64,000 nucleotides of DNA, taken from contig CAMDDL010000011.1 of assembly GCA_945891505.1 (NCBI GenBank), forward strand, positions 1 through 64,000, in the 5' to 3' direction. The stretch's first letter is position 1; the number at the start of each line of letters is the position of its first letter. Of this stretch, positions 10,864 through 19,734 are shown piece after piece. The notes beneath the pieces were generated by a model. That model had not been told where the DNA came from, did no database searches, and saw nothing but the letters and a program-made list of their open reading frames with translations. The position numbers were made by a program, and so were the translations under genes. This DNA comes from Maricaulis salignorans (lineage in GTDB: Bacteria > Pseudomonadota > Alphaproteobacteria > Caulobacterales > Aquidulcibacteraceae).

Positions 10864-12927
10864 ATGTCAACACGTTCCAATAGCTTTGCCGATCTAGCTT
10901 GTGAGTCATTGTCTCGACGTGGGTTTTTAGCCGCTACAGCAGCGTTGCCGTCCTTGAGTTTGATGGCGAGTGAAGCGCAAGCGGCCCCTGCTGGCTTTAA
11001 AGCTGTGGCGGAGAACCGGTTGGACACGGTGGTGGTGCCGGAAGGTTATGTCTGGCAGCCTTTGATTTCATGGGGCGAGCCTTTGTTTGAGGGCATGGCA
11101 CCTCTGCAGCCCGAAAAGCGCGGCGCACCTTTCGCTTTCACGCGGGTCGAGCAAGAAAATCGCTTTGGCACTCATAATGATATGCTGGCCTTATTCCCTG
11201 CCAATTGGGCCTATCCTTGGCCGGAGGGCACAGTGACGCGGGCCATCATGTGCGTCAACCACGAAGCCGTTAGCCCCTTTATGGCGGCGCCCGGGAGCGA
11301 CGGTCAGCCGATTGATACAAGCACCGAGGCGTTGGAAGCGCTTTATGCCTGCATGGGTGTAAGTGTGTTTGATGTGGCGCATGATCCCGCCAGCGGGGCT
11401 TGGTCAGTCGTGAAAGGCCCTGCCATTGGCGTCGGCCGTAACCGCCGCGTGACGCCCTTTAGCGAAGTCGTGTTTGACGGGTCCGCCGCCAATCATCCTT
11501 GGATCGCCAAAGCTGGTGCCATCGTCAATGAAGTCGAAAGCGCGCGCTCTGGTGCACCTAAAGTGAGCGGGGCTGTCAAAGCCGGTACTTTCCAAAACTG
11601 CGCGGGTGGCTTTACCCCATGGGGCACCTATTTGACGGCGGAGGAGAATTTCAACAGTCAATTCTTCACGTCCAATAAGACCAGCCCCGCTTTGGTCGAA
11701 GCCCAAGCCGACGCCGCCTTTGCGGCGGACCAGTCCATCTACCGCTATGATAATTTTTGGCGCATCGGCGGGCCTGCCCAGTTTGACTTAAGCCGCAATC
11801 CACATGGCCCTTCGCTCTATGGCTGGATCGTGGAAATTGACCCCTATGATCCAGACTGGCGGCCACACAAGCACACGGCTCTTGGCCGCAAGGCCAATGA
11901 ATGTGCGACGACCGTTTTGTCCAAAACCAATAAAGCCGTGGTCTATACGGGCGATGATAGCAATAATCAGTTCGTCTATAAGTTTGTGTCTCGTGACCGC
12001 TTTGACCCGACCAATCGGATTGCCAATCGCTCGCTCCTGACCCATGGGACGCTGTATGCGGCCCGCCTTGAGGCTGATGGCACCGGGCGCTGGATCGCCT
12101 TGACAGCAGCGGCAGCTAACCGTGCCCCCCGTGGTCCGGGCGATACGCCCTTTGCCAATGATGGTGATGTGATGGTGCGCTGTCGTGAGGCTGCGCTGCG
12201 GCTGGGTGCCACCAAAATGGACCGGCCTGAAGATGTGGAAAGCCCGACAGACGGCTCGTTCCGTGGGACCGGCACCGTTTTTGTCATGTGCACCGGCAAT
12301 CTGTCGGACTCCGGGCGGGCTGGCAATGTCGCTAACCCACGGCGCAAGACGATTGCGGGTGATGGGCTTGAACGCAATCATCAGGGCCATATCGTACGGA
12401 TCCAAGAAGCGCGCCAAGACCCTGCTGCATTGACCTTTACCTGGGACATTTTCGCGGTAGCGGGTGATCCATCTGGCGAGGTGGCACCTGTGACCAATGG
12501 CGAAGGCGAGGTCGTCAATGTGTCCTCTTGGCACCTAGGTAAGCCCACGACCACGGGTGATCGCTTTGCCATGCCCGACAATATTACGTTTGATAATCGC
12601 AAGTTCTGCTGGATCAGCACCGATGGGACGCCCAGAACCTTTCCGTGTAATGATGGCGTCTATGTGATGCCGATGGTTGGTAAAGGTCCGCGCCCTGTAA
12701 AGCGCTTTTTGACCGTGCCGGTCGGGGCGGAATGCTGTGGCCCGTTACTGGCTTGGGACCAAAAGACCTTCTTCTGCGGCGTGCAGCATGTGGGCGCGGA
12801 AAGCACGACAGGCCAAGATTATCGCGGTGAGCCCAATGGTCCCTATTCAAGCTTCCCAACGGGCGGCTGGCCGCGCGATGCTGTCATTTATGTCCGGCGG
12901 CAGGATGGCGGCACGGTTGGGACTTAA
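10864..12927 (+). CDS. PhoX-like (DUF839) Tat-exported phosphatase
   Basis: The protein has 687 residues. A twin-arginine signal (LSRRGFLAATAALPSL, residues 16-32) is followed by a DUF839 domain to the end. PhoX enzymes are periplasmic alkaline phosphatases that use calcium and iron and release phosphate from phosphoesters. Recognisable parts are YVWQPLISWGEP, NHEAVSPF, ENFNSQF, YGWIVEIDPYDP, DNITFDN and GPYSSFPTGGWPRDAV. The length fits the long PhoX subgroup. No PHO box was identified in the short gap upstream. It is separated from ligA by 83 bases on the same strand. Confidence 0.88.
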   Translation: MSTRSNSFADLACESLSRRGFLAATAALPSLSLMASEAQAAPAGFKAVAENRLDTVVVPEGYVWQPLISWGEPLFEGMAPLQPEKRGAPFAFTRVEQENRFGTHNDMLALFPANWAYPWPEGTVTRAIMCVNHEAVSPFMAAPGSDGQPIDTSTEALEALYACMGVSVFDVAHDPASGAWSVVKGPAIGVGRNRRVTPFSEVVFDGSAANHPWIAKAGAIVNEVESARSGAPKVSGAVKAGTFQNCAGGFTPWGTYLTAEENFNSQFFTSNKTSPALVEAQADAAFAADQSIYRYDNFWRIGGPAQFDLSRNPHGPSLYGWIVEIDPYDPDWRPHKHTALGRKANECATTVLSKTNKAVVYTGDDSNNQFVYKFVSRDRFDPTNRIANRSLLTHGTLYAARLEADGTGRWIALTAAAANRAPRGPGDTPFANDGDVMVRCREAALRLGATKMDRPEDVESPTDGSFRGTGTVFVMCTGNLSDSGRAGNVANPRRKTIAGDGLERNHQGHIVRIQEARQDPAALTFTWDIFAVAGDPSGEVAPVTNGEGEVVNVSSWHLGKPTTTGDRFAMPDNITFDNRKFCWISTDGTPRTFPCNDGVYVMPMVGKGPRPVKRFLTVPVGAECCGPLLAWDQKTFFCGVQHVGAESTTGQDYRGEPNGPYSSFPTGGWPRDAVIYVRRQDGGTVGT

Positions 12928-13014
12928 ACCGCTCAACATCTGCGAATCTTTGCGTTTCTAACTGCTTTGTAACGTGCCAGACAGGTCGCAATCGTCCACG
13001 ACTGAAGGATGGTC

Positions 13015-13833
13015 ATGGACTGGGGTGTTCCCCTGCAATCGGGACCGGGGGGGATATCAGCGCAAACGCGACTGATGACGCGTTTAGCCGCTGTCGCGGT
13101 TTGGCTAGCGCTTGGCTTTGCGCTCTTGTCGACACAACCCCAGACATTGCCTTCACAGGAACCGATTGGAGTCGCCGCGGTTCGGCTGGAGCCGCTTGCT
13201 CGACCACCCCTACTTATCCCGCCTCCAACTATTGTCCCGCCAAAACAGCCAGACGCCGCGTTGAAACAAACAAGTCCGACAGTTTCAAAAAGCACAGCCT
13301 CTCAGGCGCTCCCCAACAGCGCACCGAGTAAAAGTCTTGCCTCAGGGCGGTCTGGACCAAGCCCTTCTGGTTTAAGTGACAGAGTGCCAGCGGGGGCACC
13401 GATCGTAATTGCCTCCGGACCCAGCCAACCCAGCTCCAGCGCAGGTGTTCCAACCCTCACCACGCAAAGTCAGGCCATCATCAAGGCGCAAGCTTGCGCC
13501 CAGATCGATCTCAAAGACCGTCCGCCCGATTGCCCGCCTAATGCGGAACTCAAGCGCCTGTTGCAAATTGCACGCGGGCCAAAATACCGACCGGAGAATG
13601 TGGAAGCTTTTTCACGCAACGAATTACGCTGGCGCGACATTCCTCCACCCTGTTTGGAAGATGGGCAAAAGGTGAAGATGACGGGGATGGGCGCGTGCGT
13701 GCGCTTTGGAACGACGCCGTCGCGCGTTCGCTCACCGCAGGAAATCTGTGAAGCCAGAGGCCTTGGGGGCTGTGCGCCCGTCCCGTCCCAAGCGGCTGTT
13801 AATGCGGCCGTGAAGCAGGCGAAAGGGCAATGA
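13015..13833 (+). CDS. Proline-rich single-span membrane protein with cysteine-containing C-terminus
   Basis: Function not recognised. About 272 residues: a short N-terminal region, one transmembrane helix (LAAVAVWLALGFALLS), a proline/serine-rich linker (about 45-150) and a compact C-terminal region with several cysteines. The C-terminal region contains CAQIDLKDRPPDCP, which parallels CAQISRDRDGKCP in the proline-rich protein at 44846-46213; the two look like distant paralogues. The topology (anchor, extended linker, small periplasmic domain) recalls TonB-like or cell-wall-associated proteins. The ATG at 13015 is preferred over 13009 because GAAGGA lies 5 bases before it. Confidence 0.7.
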   Translation: MDWGVPLQSGPGGISAQTRLMTRLAAVAVWLALGFALLSTQPQTLPSQEPIGVAAVRLEPLARPPLLIPPPTIVPPKQPDAALKQTSPTVSKSTASQALPNSAPSKSLASGRSGPSPSGLSDRVPAGAPIVIASGPSQPSSSAGVPTLTTQSQAIIKAQACAQIDLKDRPPDCPPNAELKRLLQIARGPKYRPENVEAFSRNELRWRDIPPPCLEDGQKVKMTGMGACVRFGTTPSRVRSPQEICEARGLGGCAPVPSQAAVNAAVKQAKGQ

Positions 13834-13898
13834 TGCCGTCATGTATTCCCAGCCATTGCAGGGTTTGCAGACAAAGCGGCATGAATTAGGGTCCCAGC

Positions 13899-14423
13899 AT
13901 GATCACAATCGCCCCAGTCCTGACGACCCCAAATCTCACACTTCGTGGCCACACAATTGAAGACTATGACCGCCTTGCAGCCATGTGGGCAAACCCGGAA
14001 GTCATCAAGCATATCGGCGGGCGCGCTTCAACGGCACAAGAAGCTTGGTTCCGGCTGTTGCGTTACTTGGGCCATTGGCCAGCCCTAGGCTATGGCTATT
14101 GGGCCGTGTGTGATCGGGAAAGCGGGCTTTATATTGGCGACGTGGGTCTGGCCGATCATAAGCGCGGCATGCACCCAGAGTTTGATGGCACGCCCGAAGC
14201 GGGCTGGGTCATTACGCCAGCCATGGCGGGCAGGGGCTTTGCAACCGAGGCGACCCAAGCGATCCTCGATTGGTATGAAGCCAGCTATGGCCGCGCGCGC
14301 ACCGTCTGCATGATTGAATCGGTGCACGCAGGCTCAATCCGCGTTGCCAACAAATTGGGTTATGAGCGCTTTGCCGAAGTCAGCATGCCGGCCGGGCCAG
14401 TTAGTTTGTTTCAGCGCTCTTGA
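13899..14423 (+). CDS. GNAT-family N-acetyltransferase (RimJ/RimL-like)
   Basis: The 174-residue single-domain GNAT enzyme transfers acetyl from acetyl-CoA to an amine, the substrate being unknown. It opens with the RimJ/L-type LTTPNLTLRGHTIEDYDRLA. The acetyl-CoA binding region is PEAGWVITPAMAGRGFATEA (GRGFATEA replaces the classic R/Q-x-x-G-x-G/A) and the C-terminal strand carries RVANKLGYERF. It is convergent with the DUF3297 gene, and the two stop regions overlap by 23 bases. Confidence 0.88.
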   Translation: MITIAPVLTTPNLTLRGHTIEDYDRLAAMWANPEVIKHIGGRASTAQEAWFRLLRYLGHWPALGYGYWAVCDRESGLYIGDVGLADHKRGMHPEFDGTPEAGWVITPAMAGRGFATEATQAILDWYEASYGRARTVCMIESVHAGSIRVANKLGYERFAEVSMPAGPVSLFQRS

Positions 14424-14664
14424 TCCAAGCCTCAACCGGGCCCTTTTGCAGGATCGTCAACGGATTGCCTTTACGGTCCACCTTATTGCCCAAAGCCAAG
14501 CGCACCCAGCCTTCGGAAATACAATATTCCTCAACATTGGTCTTTTCCTCACCCTTGAAGCGAATGCCAACGCCTTGAGCGAGGACCTCTTCATTATAAT
14601 AAGGGCTGCGAGGATTGACGCTTAAGCGGTCGGGCAGGGCGGTGGGGCTGGTTTCATCGGTCAT
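14401..14664 (-). CDS. DUF3297 family protein
   Basis: This small 87-residue soluble protein matches DUF3297 over its whole length: LPDRLSVNPRSPYYNEEVLA, GIRFKGEEKTNVEEYCISEG and GNKVDRKGNPLTIL. The family is widespread in proteobacteria and of unknown function, usually single-copy with this length. It overlaps the acetyltransferase gene tail-to-tail. Confidence 0.88.
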   Translation of the reverse strand: MTDETSPTALPDRLSVNPRSPYYNEEVLAQGVGIRFKGEEKTNVEEYCISEGWVRLALGNKVDRKGNPLTILQKGPVEAWIKSAETN

Positions 14665-14696
14665 CCCCGCTGCTTAGCCTAATGCGGGCGCGAACC

Positions 14697-14807
14697 TCAA
14701 GGGGGCGGTGTAGTGGGTTGGGTAAGGATTGTTGCGACCCGAGCCATTACTTCCGCTAGAATAAGCTCGGACAGCCGGTTTTGGGCTTCAAAAATGGCAA
14801 GCTGCAT
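14697..14807 (-). pseudogene. Possible remnant of a Phd/YefM-type antitoxin
   Basis: A 36-codon reverse-strand frame begins MQLAIFEAQNRLSELI, which matches the opening of prevent-host-death antitoxins (typically MQVNIHEAKTRLSELI). The rest (LAEVMARVATILTQPTTPPP) is too short for a full antitoxin of about 80 residues, and no toxin gene follows. It is best read as the decayed start of a Phd antitoxin left in a toxin-antitoxin-rich spot. The alternative is a chance frame; the length is short and the match is judged by eye. Confidence 0.4.
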
Positions 14808-14964
14808 GATCCCATCTCCGGACATGGCTAGATTGATCGCGCAATCTGGCTAGATACGGTAATTGCTTACATAATGACGCGAACGCTCAAGTTCCTTCGG
14901 GTGCATTCCAAAGGGGGACACCCGACCACGCAACGCTGAGTGCCGATTGCCTCGCATGCAACTG

Positions 14965-14983
14965 TATGATGTTGTCATGACAA
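14965..14983 (+). promoter_or_regulatory. -10 element and palindromic operator of the DinJ-type gene
   Basis: TATGAT (14965-14970) is a good -10 hexamer. Immediately after it lies TTGTCATGACAA (14972-14983), a perfect 12-bp palindrome ending 3 bases before the GGAGG ribosome-binding site (14986-14990). Palindromes at this position are typical operators for antitoxin autoregulation. A convincing -35 was not found. Confidence 0.5.
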
Positions 14984-14998
14984 TCGGAGGTGCGCATT

Positions 14999-15301
14999 AT
15001 GCCAGCTAACGCGCTTATTCAAACGCGGATTGATGAAGATATCAAGGCGCGTGCCAGTGCAGTCTTGGAAAAGTCGGGCCTTACGGTTTCCGATGCCGTG
15101 CGCATTATGTTGACACGTACCGCCAATGAAGGCGTGTTTCCCATGGACATTGCACCGCGGGGTTCAAGCACCGAGGATTTTGACGCTTGGTTTCGGGCGA
15201 AAGTCCAAGATGCTTTGGATGATCCTCGCCCCACGATCCCCCATCAAGAAGTTGAACGGCACTTTGTGGATAAGCGCAGCGCGCTTAAGGCTAAGTATTA
15301 A
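14999..15301 (+). CDS. RelB/DinJ-family antitoxin
   Basis: The 100-residue protein has an N-terminal ribbon-helix-helix of the RelB/DinJ type (ALIQTRIDEDIKARASAVLE, GLTVSDAVRIMLTR) and a charged C-terminal tail that would wrap a toxin. Such antitoxins repress their own promoter and neutralise a YafQ/RelE-type mRNA interferase. The ATG at 14999 is chosen because GGAGG sits 8 bases upstream; the in-frame GTG at 14990 overlaps that site. No YafQ-like toxin follows. Instead DUF4160 begins 21 bases downstream, then DUF2442, suggesting an exchanged or composite module. Confidence 0.85.
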   Translation: MPANALIQTRIDEDIKARASAVLEKSGLTVSDAVRIMLTRTANEGVFPMDIAPRGSSTEDFDAWFRAKVQDALDDPRPTIPHQEVERHFVDKRSALKAKY

Positions 15302-15322
15302 GCGAAAGGATGGATTATCCAA

Positions 15323-15565
15323 ATGCCAGAAGTTTTTCGGTTTGGGTCATATAAGTTCTTTTTCTACTCGAATGAAGGCGACCCGCGTGAGCCTGTTCAT
15401 ATTCATGTGCGAGACGGGCGTAATGTCGCAAAATTCTGGTTAAAGCCCACGATTTCAATAGCAAGTTCGCAAGGGTTTGACGCGCGTGCATTGCGGGAAA
15501 TTTCTGCTATCATTGAGCATAATGTTGTTCGTATCGAGAGGACTTGGAATGACCATTTCAGCTGA
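15323..15565 (+). CDS. DUF4160 domain protein
   Basis: This 80-residue protein is almost entirely a DUF4160 domain: SYKFFFYSNEGDPREPVHIHV, RNVAKFWLKP, GFDARALREISAIIEHN and the terminal WNDHFS. DUF4160 proteins are very often encoded directly before DUF2442 proteins, and the pair is regarded as a putative toxin-antitoxin-like unit. The biochemical role is not established. The gene overlaps the following DUF2442 start by 17 bases, so the two are almost certainly co-translated. Confidence 0.85.
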   Translation: MPEVFRFGSYKFFFYSNEGDPREPVHIHVRDGRNVAKFWLKPTISIASSQGFDARALREISAIIEHNVVRIERTWNDHFS

Positions 15566-15797
15566 AGCTGTTCGTTTCGATGACGATAGCCTGTGGGTTG
15601 ATCTTAACGATGGCCGCACATTGGGCGTCCCCTTGGCGTGGTTCCCACGTTTGCTGAACGCCACACCCCCGCAAAGGGCAAAGGTGGAAATTTCGTATGG
15701 CGGCCTGCATTGGGCCGATCTTGATGAAGATATATCCATTGCAGGCTTGTTGGCCGGACGCGGGGATATGTCACGGCCCGAGGGCGTGGCGGCGTAG
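15549..15797 (+). CDS. DUF2442 domain protein
   Basis: The 82-residue protein carries the DUF2442 signature: VRFDDDSLWVDLNDGRTLGV, PLAWFPRLLNATPPQR and LHWADLDEDISIAGLL. DUF2442 is the habitual partner of DUF4160 and is usually considered its antitoxin or chaperone-like partner. The ATG at 15549 is chosen because the domain begins there; the open frame extends upstream within DUF4160. It is the last gene of the three-gene cassette 14999-15797, 431 bases ahead of rpsJ. Confidence 0.85.
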   Translation: MTISAEAVRFDDDSLWVDLNDGRTLGVPLAWFPRLLNATPPQRAKVEISYGGLHWADLDEDISIAGLLAGRGDMSRPEGVAA

Positions 15798-16228
15798 GGT
15801 GCAATCCGCTTTTCGATTTCACCGTTTATTGGTTTAATTTCCAAGGTGCGCGGGCACTCAAAGCCAGTTAGCCTTCTATTGCATCATCTACCCACCCCCA
15901 CTGCACCCAGCCTGATAGATACCCTTTACAAAACAGACTCACATAGCTAGTAACGCCGCTCTTGCTTGGACCGGCTGTGGAGAACCTTGGTGTTCTTCAG
16001 ACGCGGGACGATAAAAGCGCAGGGTTCATACCGCCGAAAAGGGTATGTCGCCTCTGATGGCGCGGTCATACGCGTCTTTGCTTCTTCGACCCCGTCAGAT
16101 GGCCTTTCCAGCTAAAATTAAGTTTGCGCAGCCTGATGCGTCGCCGGTCAAAAAGGCGTCGTAGCGGGCTTCGTTCGATGTTTGACATGCGGTCCTATCG
16201 TTTGGATGACCGCTTCGCGAGGGTAAAT
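15798..16228 (+). other. Gene-free stretch upstream of rpsJ (leader region)
   Basis: No convincing gene was seen. The stretch must hold the promoter and leader of the S10 operon because the str genes (rpsL-rpsG-fusA-tuf) that usually precede rpsJ are absent. The best promoter-like element is TTTACA (15925-15930), a 17-base spacer and TAGTAA (15948-15953). The last 150 bases contain GC-rich runs. GAGGG precedes the rpsJ start by 6 bases. Confidence 0.4.
15925..15953 (+). promoter_or_regulatory. Candidate sigma-70 promoter of the S10 operon
   Basis: TTTACA and TAGTAA are separated by 17 bases. The -35 matches five of six consensus bases and the -10 about three. It is the only reasonable pair noticed in the gap ahead of rpsJ. 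It would give a leader of about 270 bases. Confidence 0.3.
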
Positions 16229-16537
16229 ATGGCTCAACAGACCATCCGGATCAGGCTCAAAGCCTTCGACCACCGGGCGCTGGATCAGTCCGCCAAGGAG
16301 ATCGTCTCCACGGCAAAGCGCACTGGCGCAATGGTACGAGGCCCTGTGCCTTTGCCAACGCGCATTGAACGTTTCACCGTAAACCGCTCGCCACACGTCG
16401 ATAAGAAGTCGCGCGAGCAGTTTGAAATCCGCACGCATAAGCGCGTGCTCGACATCGTAGACCCAACACCACAAACCGTGGACGCGCTGATGAAGCTCGA
16501 CCTCGCTGCCGGTGTTGACGTCCAAATTAGTCTGTAA
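16229..16537 (+). CDS. rpsJ: 30S ribosomal protein S10
   Basis: The 102-residue protein is full length: [40 protein letters not shown] and THKRVLDI. S10 is part of the 30S head and, as NusE, of antitermination complexes. The ATG at 16229 gives the canonical N-terminus [11 protein letters not shown]; an open frame extending to 16124 is arginine-rich and not family-like. First gene of the S10 operon. Confidence 0.97.
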   Translation: MAQQTIRIRLKAFDHRALDQSAKEIVSTAKRTGAMVRGPVPLPTRIERFTVNRSPHVDKKSREQFEIRTHKRVLDIVDPTPQTVDALMKLDLAAGVDVQISL

Positions 16538-16548
16538 GGGCGCCGGCT

Positions 16549-17295
16549 ATGCGTACAGGATTGATCGCAAAGAAAATGGGCATGACCCGCGTGTTTGCTG
16601 CCGATGGCGCACACGTGCCTGTCACTGTCCTGGCTCTAGAAGGCTGCCAAGTGGTGGCCCAAAAGACCGACGACAAAGACGGTTACACTGCTTTGCAAGT
16701 GGGCGCTGGTGCCCGCAAGGCAAAGAACGTCACTCAGCCCATGCGTGGGCATTATGCTAAGGCCAGCGTTGAGCCTAAGGCGAAACTGCGCGAGTTCCGC
16801 GTTAGCTCCGACAATCTTGTCGAAATTGGCATGGAGTTGACCGCTGACCACTTCTTGCCAGGCCAAAAGGTCGATGTCTCCGGCATCACCATCGGTCGCG
16901 GCTTTACTGGTGCGATGAAGCGCTGGAACTTCGGTGGTTTGCGCGCAACGCACGGTGTGTCTCTGTCGCACCGTTCGCATGGTTCGACCGGCCAACGCCA
17001 AGACCCAGGTAAGGTCTTCAAGGGCAAGAAGATGGCTGGACACTATGGTGTTGAGCGCGTCACCACCCAAAATCTCGTCATCGTTCGTACCGATGTAGAG
17101 CGTGGCTTGATCCTGATCCGTGGCGCTGTCCCAGGTGCTGAAGGTTCTTGGGTTGAAATCCGCGATGCGGTGAAGTCAGCAGCACCTGCTGACCTGCCAA
17201 AACCAGCCGCTTTCCGTAAGCCAGGCGATCTGAAGATCGTTCAAGCTGAAGTCGAAGTTGCGGCTCCTGTCGAAACTCAAGAGGGAGCCGAATAA
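16549..17295 (+). CDS. rplC: 50S ribosomal protein L3
   Basis: The 248-residue L3 starts [16 protein letters not shown] and carries the conserved extended loop near the peptidyl transferase centre, including [20 protein letters not shown] and [10 protein letters not shown] Glu/Val/Ala-rich C-terminal tail (from about residue 225) makes it longer than E. coli L3 (209), a common alphaproteobacterial trait. It shares a base with the rplD start. Confidence 0.97.
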   Translation: MRTGLIAKKMGMTRVFAADGAHVPVTVLALEGCQVVAQKTDDKDGYTALQVGAGARKAKNVTQPMRGHYAKASVEPKAKLREFRVSSDNLVEIGMELTADHFLPGQKVDVSGITIGRGFTGAMKRWNFGGLRATHGVSLSHRSHGSTGQRQDPGKVFKGKKMAGHYGVERVTTQNLVIVRTDVERGLILIRGAVPGAEGSWVEIRDAVKSAAPADLPKPAAFRKPGDLKIVQAEVEVAAPVETQEGAE

Positions 17296-17933
17296 TGAAA
17301 CTCGACGTCCTGAATTTAGATGGCAGCAAGGCTGGCTCGGTAGAGCTGGACGACGCCATTTTCGGTGTGGCACCTCGTGCCGACATCTTGCACCGCGTGG
17401 TGCGTTATCAATTGGCCAAGCGCCGCGCTGGTACGCATGACACTCAAAATCGTGGCGATGTTTCGCGCACGCACTCCAAGTTCGGCAAGCAAAAGGGTTC
17501 TGGCGGCGCACGTCACGGTTCCCGCAACGCGCCGATCTTCCGGGGCGGTGGCGTGGCTCACGGCCCACACCCACGTTCGCATGCACACAGCTTGAACAAA
17601 AAAGTTCGCGCTTTGGGCATGAAAATGGCTCTCTCGGCTAAGGCTGCTGAAGGTTCGCTGATCATTTTGGATCAAGCGGCTTTGGATGCACCAAAGACGA
17701 AGGTGTTGTTGGAGAACTTCGGCAAGCTCGGCCTGACCAATGCTTTGGTCATCGGCGGCGCACAAGTCGACACCAACTTCCAGCTTGCAGCGCGCAATGT
17801 TCCTAACGTGGATGTTCTGCCGGCTGCTGGTCTCAATGTTTATGACGTCCTGCGTCGCCATAAGCTGGTTTTGTCGCGTGAAGCGATTGAAGCCATCTCG
17901 GCACGCTTTGCAAGCAAAGGGGAGGCTGCATAA
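17295..17933 (+). CDS. rplD: 50S ribosomal protein L4
   Basis: The 212-residue L4 has the long internal loop [20 protein letters not shown] that lines the exit tunnel, followed by the conserved [15 protein letters not shown]. In E. coli L4 also represses the S10 operon. The start overlaps the rplC stop (TAATG), and the stop overlaps the rplW start, so translation is coupled. Confidence 0.97.
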   Translation: MKLDVLNLDGSKAGSVELDDAIFGVAPRADILHRVVRYQLAKRRAGTHDTQNRGDVSRTHSKFGKQKGSGGARHGSRNAPIFRGGGVAHGPHPRSHAHSLNKKVRALGMKMALSAKAAEGSLIILDQAALDAPKTKVLLENFGKLGLTNALVIGGAQVDTNFQLAARNVPNVDVLPAAGLNVYDVLRRHKLVLSREAIEAISARFASKGEAA

Positions 17934-18229
17934 TGGCACTTTCCGAACGCCACTACGATACCATCTTGGCCCCTTGGATCACGGAAAAGGGCACTTTGCT
18001 CTCTGAAGTGAACCAGGTGATCTTCCAGGTGCCGCTGACGGCAACCAAGCCTGCCATTAAAGAAGCTGTTGAAGCGCTCTTTAAGGTGAAGGTGAAAGCC
18101 GTCAACACCATTCGCGTTCAAGGCAAGACCAAGCGCTTCAAGGGCGTGATGGGCAAGCGGAACGACTTCAAGAAAGCAATCATCACGCTGGTCGAAGGCG
18201 AGACGATTGATGTGACGACGGGGCTCTAA
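17933..18229 (+). CDS. rplW: 50S ribosomal protein L23
   Basis: The 98-residue L23 has the normal length, with [15 protein letters not shown] at the N-terminus and [20 protein letters not shown] around the tunnel-exit loop. It is the docking site for SRP and trigger factor. Three bases separate it from rplB. Confidence 0.97.
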   Translation: MALSERHYDTILAPWITEKGTLLSEVNQVIFQVPLTATKPAIKEAVEALFKVKVKAVNTIRVQGKTKRFKGVMGKRNDFKKAIITLVEGETIDVTTGL

Positions 18230-18232
18230 GGA

Positions 18233-19066
18233 ATGGCACTCAAGACATTCAAGCCGACCTCTGAAGGTCGTCGCCAGCTGGTGATCGTTGACCGTAAGTC
18301 CTTGTACAAGGGCAAGCCGGTTAAAGCGTTGACCGAAGGCTTGACCAAAACGGGTGGTCGCAACAACACCGGCCGCGTGACCTCGTTCCGTTCGGGCGGT
18401 GGTCACAAGCGCACCTATCGCATCATCGACTTCAAGCGTCGTAAGTGGGATATGCCAGCAACGGTTGAGCGTTTGGAATATGATCCAAACCGCACCGCCT
18501 TCATCGCACTGATTAAGTACGAAGATGGTGAGCTGTCCTATATCGTGGCCCCTCAGCGCCTCGCCGTTGGTGACACCATTGTCGCCGGCGAAAAGGTCGA
18601 CGTGAAGCCAGGCAACGCCATGTTGTTGAAGTCGATCCCAGTGGGCACGATCATTCACAACGTCGAAATGAAGCCTTTGAAGGGCGCTCAGATCGCACGT
18701 TCGGCTGGTTGCTACGTCCAATTGGTTGGTCGCGACACCGGTTATGCTCAGATCCGCTTGTCCTCGGGCGAGTTGCGCATGGTTCCAGATAACTGCATCG
18801 CCACCATTGGTGCGGTTTCCAACCCAGACAATATGAACGAAAACTCGGGTAAGGCCGGTCGTTCGCGTTGGTTGGGCATTCGTCCTTCGGTTCGTGGTGT
18901 TGCCATGAACCCGGTTGACCACCCACATGGCGGCGGCGAAGGCCGTACCTCTGGCGGTCGCCACCCCGTAACCCCTTGGGGTAAGAAAACCCGCGGTCCT
19001 AAAACCCGCAGCAACACGACGACTGACCGGTTGATTATCCGTCGTCGTCACGAAAAGAAGGCTTAA
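18233..19066 (+). CDS. rplB: 50S ribosomal protein L2
   Basis: The 277-residue L2 is full length. The C-terminal [19 protein letters not shown] carries the conserved histidine near the peptidyl transferase centre. [18 protein letters not shown] is the RNA-binding region. It is placed between rplW and rpsS as in all bacteria. Confidence 0.98.
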   Translation: MALKTFKPTSEGRRQLVIVDRKSLYKGKPVKALTEGLTKTGGRNNTGRVTSFRSGGGHKRTYRIIDFKRRKWDMPATVERLEYDPNRTAFIALIKYEDGELSYIVAPQRLAVGDTIVAGEKVDVKPGNAMLLKSIPVGTIIHNVEMKPLKGAQIARSAGCYVQLVGRDTGYAQIRLSSGELRMVPDNCIATIGAVSNPDNMNENSGKAGRSRWLGIRPSVRGVAMNPVDHPHGGGEGRTSGGRHPVTPWGKKTRGPKTRSNTTTDRLIIRRRHEKKA

Positions 19067-19070
19067 GACT

Positions 19071-19349
19071 ATGCCTCGTTCGGTATGGAAAGGTCCGTTT
19101 GTGGACGGTTACCTCCTCGCCAAGGCGGAGAAGGCGACGGAATCTCCTCGTCGTGAAGCGATCAAAACTTGGTCGCGTCGCTCCACCATTATGCCTCAGT
19201 TTATTGGCCTTACCTTCCAGGTTCACAATGGTCACAAGTTTGTGCCCGTGAACGTTTCGGAAGAAATGGTTGGCCATAAGTTCGGCGAATTTGCTCCAAC
19301 CCGTACCTATTTCGGTCACGGCGCGGACAAGAAGTCGAAGCGGAGGTAG
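19071..19349 (+). CDS. rpsS: 30S ribosomal protein S19
   Basis: The 92-residue S19 begins [15 protein letters not shown] and contains the hallmark [20 protein letters not shown] and [12 protein letters not shown]. It binds the 30S head near the decoding centre and contacts S13. It is followed after 4 bases by rplV. Confidence 0.97.
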   Translation: MPRSVWKGPFVDGYLLAKAEKATESPRREAIKTWSRRSTIMPQFIGLTFQVHNGHKFVPVNVSEEMVGHKFGEFAPTRTYFGHGADKKSKRR

Positions 19350-19353
19350 GCGC

Positions 19354-19734
19354 ATGTCAAAAGCAAAAACCCCTCGCGCCTTGTCTGACAAGGAAGCCTT
19401 GGCCCAAGCCCGCAACCTGCGGACCAGCGGCCAAAAGCTGAACCTCGTCGCGCAAAGCATTCGTGGCTTGAAAGTGGACAAGGCCTTGGCTGAACTTCAG
19501 TTTTCGCCAAAGCGCATTGCCATCGACGTTCGCAAGTGCCTGCAGTCGGCCATCGCAAACGCCGAAAACAACCATGGCCTCGATATCGATGCTCTGGTCG
19601 TTGCCCAAGCCTTTGTTGGCAAAGGTCTGGTTATGAAGCGTATGAACACCCGGGCTCGCGGTCGCGGCGCTCGTATTGAAAAGCCCTTCTCGCACATCAC
19701 CATCGTTGTGCGTGAGATGGAAGGAGCGGCCTGA
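19354..19734 (+). CDS. rplV: 50S ribosomal protein L22
   Basis: The 126-residue L22 has the beta-hairpin lining the exit tunnel: [20 protein letters not shown]. The ATG at 19354 is chosen because CGGAGG lies just upstream and [10 protein letters not shown] is a plausible N-terminus; the frame remains open back to 19270 inside rpsS. Its stop overlaps the rpsC start by one base. Confidence 0.96.
   Translation: MSKAKTPRALSDKEALAQARNLRTSGQKLNLVAQSIRGLKVDKALAELQFSPKRIAIDVRKCLQSAIANAENNHGLDIDALVVAQAFVGKGLVMKRMNTRARGRGARIEKPFSHITIVVREMEGAA

Noticed and set aside
17840-19051. 403-codon reverse-strand open frame across rplD-rplW-rplB
   Set aside because: It is antisense to three certain ribosomal genes and reflects their codon bias; the product has no recognisable domain.
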